A DNA stretch of 64,000 nt from Amphiduros pacificus (Eukaryota > Annelida > Polychaeta > Phyllodocida > Hesionidae). The stretch spans positions 11,629,479-11,693,478 of the forward strand of contig OX439007.1 in the NCBI GenBank assembly GCA_949316495.1. The letters are read 5' to 3'. Each line of letters starts with the position of its first letter. Position 1 is the stretch's first letter. The translations under genes and the position numbers were made by a program. Below the pieces are notes generated by a model. It saw nothing but the letters and a program-made list of their open reading frames with translations, made no database searches and was not told the DNA's origin. This document shows, piece by piece, positions 61,257 through 64,000 of the stretch.

Positions 61257-62916
61257 TTGCCTTTTCAGAGATAAATTTTCCATTTTTCTTGTACAAAAAG
61301 CAATTACCGCAATAAGGGACATCACACCAGTCAAAATGGATTCTATCAGATATCCAAAGAGGACAAACTGGAGCACTAGCAGTACGTCCAATATATTTCA
61401 CTACTCTACAGTAATTATGAGTAGGTACTGAAAATCCATCATGAAGATAAGTAATAACTTCCTCAAAGTGGGAACCAATCACATCTGTCCAATTGGTACA
61501 CAGACGCTGAGTTTTGGAAACTGACATTGTTCCTTGGTATTCAATTCCATTCTGAGTTTTTCGACACTCTCTATCTAAAATGAAAGTTTGACTGAATTAG
61601 TTTATAATTTTTTCTTTTTAAACAACACAAGTGCATTACAAATTTTATGAATCATTGAAAAGGGTTTAGTTAGACTTTTATTGAGCATGATCTGAAACAG
61701 GATTATGGATAAAAGAAAAAATGTTCAAAAGAAACTATATTTTTTTCAGAACTGGTGACCTCATTTTGCACAAAATGATGGGCGGACAAGGGAAGTTTCT
61801 GTGATGGCTTAAATGTTACTTTATCAATATAAAAAGAAAATCATTTTAATGAAATCTATAATGGTTGAAAGTTTTAATTTATTGTAATTGTTCCTTGTTC
61901 CAAAAAGCCACTGAGCAAAGCTGACGTTTATATACTGGTATTTGAAAACTGTGAATCTAGACCAATTTGTAACATCTAATTTAGTTGTGCATAAGTATAC
62001 TAAGATTAAATTATGATAATATTTAAAGTTAAACTATAATTGGTTAAAGCCGAAGGCAAGGGAGCTGTAGACGACAACAGAGCAGCATTTGAGTCAAAAG
62101 ATTGCAGATATTTATCACACTATTCAACGTTATTCGCACATTTGCATATTTGACAACAACCTGATGTGGTGCTTTAAAAAAAGGAAATGTAGCTCTTGTC
62201 ATTTGCATCTCTGTTGTCATCAGCTGTAAGACTATAAGATACATACAGAATTCATTGCAGGGCATGACAGTGACGTCATCAATGATCACACCGGAGTGCT
62301 CTTGACTATTTACAAATGCTTGAATCAAAAGGACAGTATTGCCAATTCCTAAGTGTTTGAATCTGAATGTCCATTCTTCAACTGGACCTCTCTCCTTTGA
62401 GAGTACATTTTCCTTAAATGTCTCATCCATCTGAAAAACAGTCAGTGTTGCCTTTCCAACAATTTTGAAAGCATAGGATATGCAGTGGCCTGTTGTATTC
62501 TTGTATTCAGTCGCAAGTGTAGAGTAAACAGAATATGGTCTTTTTGCCTCAATAACCTGCATGACATGCCCTTTCTCTGGAATCATAAGACAATAGCATA
62601 CTTAAATAGAAATTCACATAGAAACAGACAGGACAATGAGCAAACCATTGTCCATTGGATCCTCTGCAGTCACATGCTGATCAATCATGGAGTGGAGGGG
62701 GAGTTTAAATGCATAATATTATCTACTTTTTTTCAAGAAAAACATAAAGTTTCTTTAGAAGTGCAAAATATATACCTGTGTTCGTCGTGAAATCTCTGTG
62801 GTGACGTCCTATGAGATTTGCTTTGACCTTCACCCATTCTTCATTGGTGCGGCTGAGGTCATTTTGTAGGTCACATTTATTCTCTGGTTCAAAATCACAC
62901 AAAAATGATGTTGGAG
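42346..62916 (-). CDS. ASIC-like DEG/ENaC channel subunit with a giant mosaic ectodomain (24 exons, 5' end off window)
   Basis: Twenty-four minus-strand exons join without a stop into about 1,933 residues. The C-terminal third is an acid-sensing ion channel relative: EFYQSVGHQISDLVYACTF, AGIKVYLHDQDDIPLVDDLG, FPYGNC, CHCREAYMPG, CNCPDACTVYGYEAVMSYA, PAYTAVNFLSDMGG and the pore LLIGASVVTLAEFLD with the G-A-S selectivity filter. Upstream, in phase 1-1 exons, come MAM, kringle, LDL-receptor A, MAM, a MAM holding a CUB, MAM and two low-complexity linkers. ASIC proteins have TM1 and FPAVTxCN before this point; neither is in the window, so the first membrane segment must be encoded beyond 64000. 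The mosaic therefore sits where the finger domain should be, and about 500 extra residues sit in the thumb. The channel part is sure; one continuous transcript is inferred from phase and lack of any start or stop between. It could instead be two genes. Confidence 0.78.
42600..43020. repeat. degenerate ~50-bp intronic repeat plus CTTCTATCACACTTA run
   Basis: ACTTATCCAAGGGGGCCTAT with GGATCTATCACA recurs loosely. Around 42825-42930 a shorter ACTTCTATCACAC unit is tandem. Intron between the pre-TM2 and TM2 exons. Confidence 0.85.
43144..43235 (-). CDS. channel gene: pre-TM2 palm exon
   Basis: Phase 2-1. IDNFLKIDVYYGVLKYDSVE then QQPAYTAVNFLS, matching ASIC [20 protein letters not shown]. The palm Glu of ASIC F-F-E is Gly here (Y-Y-G). 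Confidence 0.95.
43236..45202. other. intron of the channel gene
   Basis: About 2 kb, AT-rich, no further exon or RNA recognised. Confidence 0.6.
45203..46793 (-). CDS. channel gene: large exon with ~500-residue helical thumb insertion
   Basis: Phase 1-2, 1,591 bp. Starts with the canonical CNCPDACTVYGYEAVMSYA, after which ASIC1 would need only some 30 residues to reach the pre-TM2 strand. Instead about 500 mostly helical, charged residues follow (for example RYIETIETKHRVEIALLQET, YRINEAVKSLLLDVVLPDLQ, NEAEIDKIKIFFNRIETLFL), with scattered cysteines and no domain I recognise. Heptad-like leucines suggest coiled coil. The exon ends ECKIDKKFV and rejoins the family sequence in the next exon. 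Confidence 0.95.
47097..47153 (-). CDS. channel gene: short cysteine exon
   Basis: Phase 1-1, 57 bp. GNYYECKLKDYLDCVVPMI, equivalent to ASIC P-Y-C-T-P-E-Q-Y-K-E-C. Confidence 0.92.
47470..47623 (-). CDS. channel gene: PYGNC / YMP thumb cysteine exon
   Basis: Phase 0-1. AKSLAFPYGNCKSVSENSMY, YPRCTREC and CHCREAYMP, the most diagnostic DEG/ENaC thumb cysteine block. Confidence 0.97.
47824..47922 (-). CDS. channel gene: beta-ball exon 2
   Basis: Phase 0-0, 33 codons. VYLHDQDDIPLVDDLGFAV then QPAVHAFIAVKYNI, very close to ASIC VQIHSQDEPPFIDQLGFGV. Confidence 0.96.
47923..49040. other. intron of the channel gene
   Basis: AT-rich, with a T-run joined to a G-run at about 48675-48700 and a local duplicate of TTTCTTCACATTCAG (48409 and 48480). 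No gene. Confidence 0.6.
49041..49123 (-). CDS. channel gene: beta-ball exon 1
   Basis: Phase 1-0. SGFGVSLTLNIEEYEYIKGP then NPDAGIK, matching G-x-x-x-G-L-x-x-x-L...A-G-I-K-V of ASICs. Confidence 0.95.
49785..49903 (-). CDS. channel gene: CTFEGxxC exon
   Basis: Phase 2-1. ACTFEGKKCDNKYLKNEI then MGHCVTYNGDIDKRFNVSKS, the C-x-F-x-G-x-x-C...G-x-C-x-T-x-N signature of DEG/ENaC channels. Confidence 0.95.
49995..50432. mobile_element. two adjacent short inverted-repeat elements (GACAACAGAGC family)
   Basis: GACAACAGAGCTG at 50001 faces CAGCTCTTTTGTCGTCGGCTG at about 50182. A second unit runs from about ACAACAACAGAGCTG (50226) to CTGTTGTCGTCCACAGCTCT (50391). Each is a roughly 200-bp hairpin with no protein, as expected of MITEs. 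A third copy lies at 62050-62235. Confidence 0.7.
50444..50516 (-). CDS. channel gene: finger-to-palm exon (EFYxxxGH)
   Basis: Phase 1-2. TSMEITMSEFYQSVGHQISD then LVYA. It corresponds to the ASIC1 stretch MREFYDRAGHDIRDMLLSC, so the channel fold resumes here. Confidence 0.92.
50517..51777. other. intron of the channel gene
   Basis: AT-rich with no recognised gene. ASIC TM1 and FPAVT-type sequence was looked for here and not seen. Confidence 0.6.
51778..52173 (-). CDS. channel gene: acidic Thr/Ser/Glu-rich linker exon
   Basis: Phase 1-1. STNISVDAEVEMLTSSPIIF, THTGKYERGSHSSLAEVDEN and TEPVPTSQPTLPDVSRWWDE. No known domain; it leads directly into the conserved channel exons. Confidence 0.85.
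52534..52842 (-). CDS. channel gene: low-complexity Tyr/Ser/Gly linker exon
   Basis: Phase 1-1. After DSNVLLASPKDFDSQKYGF comes a run of YGSYS repeats (about 52640-52742) and an acidic end (IGIDEIDDNTTSIGING). No known domain; probably a flexible stalk. Confidence 0.82.
52640..52742. repeat. 15-bp coding repeat (YGSYS)
   Basis: ATGAATAGCTACCAT repeats in frame inside the linker exon, about five clear and two loose copies. Confidence 0.92.
52949..53302 (-). CDS. channel gene: MAM domain 4 C-terminal half
   Basis: Phase 1-1. DNYMALPLSAINVASLTSPP, DACLWVSIVCEECESRFEY and SPSGIIYITNITQASGKEC. Slightly divergent but of the right length and strand order. Confidence 0.85.
53375..53405. repeat. TA dinucleotide repeat
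   Basis: Run of about 15 TA units in the intron between the two halves of MAM 4. Confidence 0.95.
53531..53647 (-). CDS. channel gene: MAM domain 4 N-terminal half
   Basis: Phase 1-1. LSCSFDDPDICAYKQLSYKD then NLHGWVRVLRGA. The acceptor (TTCTTCAATAG) is only about 15 bases from a long GAT/GCT microsatellite. Confidence 0.88.
53663..53753. repeat. compound ATC and AGC trinucleotide repeat
   Basis: About eleven ATC units followed by about eighteen AGC-type units. On the minus strand the GAT end stops about 15 bases before the MAM 4 exon, in the polypyrimidine-tract position. Confidence 0.96.
53917..54273 (-). CDS. channel gene: MAM domain 3 C-terminal half
   Basis: Phase 1-1. VNAMLAASFMGEQVVDKAES, SHSCLTFRLFVRSQTQVI and YTAAVDDIIIYPTTCSS are the second half of a MAM. 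Splicing straight from 55813 would give a whole MAM in frame. Confidence 0.9.
54851..55016 (-). CDS. channel gene: CUB domain exon 2
   Basis: Phase 0-1. IATHNGDFISEKICGYYLPE, NNVRITFHADESYSEKGFII and KYESNTDTFE complete the CUB. Only a GC donor (GAAG followed by GCAGGT) keeps frame; the GT four bases on would give a stop. Confidence 0.88.
55105..55293 (+). mobile_element. tRNA-derived SINE, family B
   Basis: ACTAGCACATATGGTAGAGT, B box GGTTTGACTCC, TTACTTTCACACTGGTTAAA, AGGCTCGAAAGTCGACC and AAAACACCATTTAAC. Same family as 38795-38997. It lies in the intron within the CUB domain. Confidence 0.87.
55459..55667 (-). CDS. channel gene: CUB domain exon 1
   Basis: Phase 1-0. NCSKSYHTPSGIIKSPDYPY, NYGDNKHCTYDIVLPKGSQI and FSCSYDWVQ are the first part of a CUB domain. 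Confidence 0.93.
55813..55917 (-). CDS. channel gene: MAM domain 3 N-terminal half
   Basis: Phase 1-1, 105 bp, strong donor GTGAGTTC. Encodes ISVNCSFNQHLCGYEVFSSF then SYFSWIITEEFNYFG. Its matching second half lies beyond the CUB exons at 53917-54273. Confidence 0.85.
56039..56083 (-). CDS. channel gene: 45-bp linker exon
   Basis: Phase 1-1 microexon-like, acceptor TACTGTAG, donor GTAAGG. Encodes DLCDNCNSSELVNPE between MAM 2 and MAM 3. Called because both splice sites and both phases fit; its use is not proven. Confidence 0.65.
56441..57612 (-). repeat. 65-bp tandem repeat made of exon end plus 5' splice site, 18 copies
   Basis: On the minus strand each unit reads AAGGGCTCCTTGTCAAG, then the donor GTGAGCTCTCGTCC, then AAATTGTAACTTCCATCAAA and a short variable filler (CATTTCC with ATCAAACA or TTTAAACA). 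The founder is the true end of the MAM 2 exon, which has TGTAAAG instead of TGTCAAG. The exact 65-bp period gives 18 copies over 1,172 bp. Confidence 0.97.
57595..57945 (-). CDS. channel gene: MAM domain 2 C-terminal half, source of the 65-bp satellite
   Basis: Phase 1-1. GGETYMKIDLANGVDGEKAL, MVSCIKFTHVFQLEDRR and DTVIAISNVIFSRAPCKG. The last 18 exon bases and the GTGAGCTC donor are the founding copy of the array at 56441-57612. Confidence 0.92.
58180..58317 (-). CDS. channel gene: MAM domain 2 N-terminal half
   Basis: Phase 1-1. ERYRSVTCSFRNKFLCGYN then KTDDYSLRLRWTQFNVAHAD; the C-S-F...L-C...W pattern is the MAM start. Confidence 0.88.
59376..59489 (-). CDS. channel gene: LDL-receptor class A domain exon
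   Basis: Phase 1-1, 114 bp. CKNNGKCIPKGFLCDGYIDC then EDRSDEIEHC has six cysteines and the calcium-binding D-x-x-D-C-x-D-x-S-D-E. Confidence 0.95.
59900..60010. repeat. 12-bp tandem repeat
   Basis: GATGCACTGCAT repeats about nine times with variants (GACGCACAGCAT, GACACACTGCAT), giving His/Met or Cys/Met open frames that are artefacts. Confidence 0.93.
61161..61252. repeat. long AT dinucleotide repeat, about 46 units
   Basis: Uninterrupted AT run about 55 bases downstream, in the gene's direction, of the kringle exon's donor. Confidence 0.97.
61308..61574 (-). CDS. channel gene: kringle domain exon
   Basis: Phase 1-1. ECRKTQNGIEYQGTMSVSKT, LCTNW, HNYCRVV, APVCPLW and FDWCDVPYCG reproduce kringle spacing (Y-x-G start, N-Y-C-R, P-x-C-x-x-C end). 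Kringles bind proteins, often at lysines; here presumably extracellular. Confidence 0.88.
61575..62246. other. intron between MAM 1 and kringle exons
   Basis: AT-rich; contains the inverted-repeat element listed separately. Confidence 0.6.
62050..62235. mobile_element. short inverted-repeat element (GACAACAGAGC family)
   Basis: GAGCTGTAGACGACAACAGA at about 62060 faces ATCTCTGTTGTCATCAGCTG at about 62208, ends separated by about 130 bp. Same end sequence as the pair at 49995-50432. Confidence 0.72.
62247..62576 (-). CDS. channel gene: MAM domain 1 C-terminal half
   Basis: Phase 1-1. Encodes KGHVMQVIEAKRPYSVYSTL, TTGHCISYAFKIVGKATLTV and NSQEHSGVIIDDVTVMPCNE; the V-I-I-D-D-V...C end is a MAM signature. 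Confidence 0.9.
62776..62916 (-). CDS. channel gene: first visible exon, MAM domain 1 N-terminal half
   Basis: Phase 1-1. Encodes PTSFLCDFEPENKCDLQND then LSRTNEEWVKVKANLIGRHH. The CDFE...C start is the usual first strand of a MAM domain. Confidence 0.85.
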
Positions 62917-64000
62917 CTAAATAGTTTTTGAGAAAAAAAAACTAAGTTACTTTCCATTACTCTGATGAATGATTTATTTGGTGTTTGATTTACAAATTTT
63001 ACACTTAGTTTCAGACATAATAAAATATTTCAGCACCATCCATATGATCCATATAATCTATTGATTACATATCATCATGTATAAGTTTGAACATTTGAAT
63101 GGATGCTTTGACACCAGAAGGCTTTTCAGGCCAAGTATAGGAACTATCTATTTTTTAGCCAGTTTCAATATTGCTTAACACCTTATGTATAGATAATGTT
63201 TTGATACGCAAGATAAATAATGCAGTCACATGGTCACATGGTCACATGGTTTTCAATGGAAATAAGCACAAAAATGGTTGTGAATTATTTTGAATAAATG
63301 ACTTTTGTTTTGGCAGAATTATATAATAACATGGACAAGACAATAGCCATATTGTCAAAACAGGCAACTTTATATTTTTAATATTTTTAAGTTTAGAAAG
63401 TTCCTCGAGTCATAAATAATCAGTATTGATCAACATCAGGTCATTACATGTGGTCAGGTGTCTGACCGAGAAACTGACCAACCATCTGTTCTTTCACCGG
63501 TCATTTTCACAGCGTGGCTTTCAAGAATTGCGTCCAGGGACTAATATGACGGAGAAGTGTTGTTGGGGAGGGCAAATTTCCTCTTGTAATAGGTGTTATG
63601 GGACATGATATGCTTATAAAGTCAAGTACTGAGAAGGACAGCTCAGGATGATGATGTAAACTTTGTCAATTTTCATTTCTGGATATTTTTACAAAGACAG
63701 AACTTTTGACTATGAAATTTTGATATTTTACCTCAAGTCAAAGACATGTCTTGTGAATTCATAGCCAATATCTTCTCAGAGAAGGACCAGGCTATTTTTT
63801 TATATTTTATTAGCATTCATTTTAAACAATCAATAAAACGTTTGATAACCATCATTACAGCAATGATTTCGGTGTGAAACAACTCAGGAGTCAAAATCCA
63901 TCTTTCTCAAGTATGCACCAAAGCATTTGTCTCAACTGGGAATCAAACCCAGGCTTTTCAGGATTCACTGACACATTCTTTTTCTAGTAAATCATTTTAT
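62917..64000. other. upstream intron of the channel gene, running off the window
   Basis: AT-rich. At about 63905-63970 the minus strand has a B-box-like GGGTTTGATTCCCAG, possibly an old SINE head. No further exon was found, so the next upstream exon of the channel gene lies beyond the window. Confidence 0.5.

Larger units (their letters stand above)
59490..61307. other. intron between kringle and LDL-receptor A exons
   Basis: Holds a 12-bp repeat (59900-60010) and a long TA run (61161-61252). A stretch with CGTCGCCCTCTGGTGGAG at about 60818 looks like a mobile-element fragment but cannot be assigned. No exon seen. Confidence 0.55.

Noticed and set aside
61087-61527. Open frame ending in a long Tyr-Ile run
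   Set aside because: The first part is the real kringle exon; the Tyr-Ile run is the AT microsatellite read past the splice donor.

Overview
The window is nuclear DNA of an invertebrate animal. It is AT-rich and intron-rich, with mosaic extracellular domain exons in phase 1-1, tRNA-derived SINEs, LINEs, a Ty3/gypsy-type LTR element and many minisatellites. A mollusc or other lophotrochozoan is the likeliest source, but that is inference from style; I cannot name a species.

Layout. (1) 1-11.5 kb, plus strand: eight C-terminal exons of a PLP-dependent class V aminotransferase (isopenicillin-N-epimerase-like), its 5' exons lying left of the window. A 61-bp satellite precedes the first visible exon, and one intron holds about 151 copies of a 41-bp repeat. 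(2) 11.9-21.6 kb: a decayed non-LTR retrotransposon (minus), a SINE, a CR1/L2-like LINE fragment and a 0.7-kb inverted-repeat element. (3) 21.66-32.17 kb: one Ty3/gypsy-type LTR element (minus), a fossil with a younger insertion in each LTR. (4) 33-34 kb: two minus-strand exons (PAN/apple-like and thrombospondin type 1) of a second gene. (5) 36-42.2 kb: SINEs, a LINE tail, minisatellites and a 550-bp segment in three tandem copies. (6) 42.3-63 kb, minus strand: 24 exons of one gene that join in frame from 62916 down to a stop at 42346. The 3' part is clearly an acid-sensing ion channel-like (DEG/ENaC) subunit with its second membrane segment. The 5' part encodes MAM, kringle, LDL-receptor A, MAM, a MAM split by a CUB domain, another MAM, and low-complexity linkers.

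The two main observations are these. First, an ASIC-like channel whose finger region seems replaced by more than 1,100 residues of mosaic extracellular domains and whose thumb carries about 500 extra helical residues; palm, beta-ball, wrist and pore are conserved. Second, at least two intronic minisatellites are tandem copies of the adjacent exon end together with its 5' splice site (41-bp unit about 151 times in the aminotransferase gene; 65-bp unit 18 times in the channel gene), with a third, degenerate case. Exon borders were set by hand from splice consensus and reading phase; all joins keep frame, two of them needing GC-AG introns.
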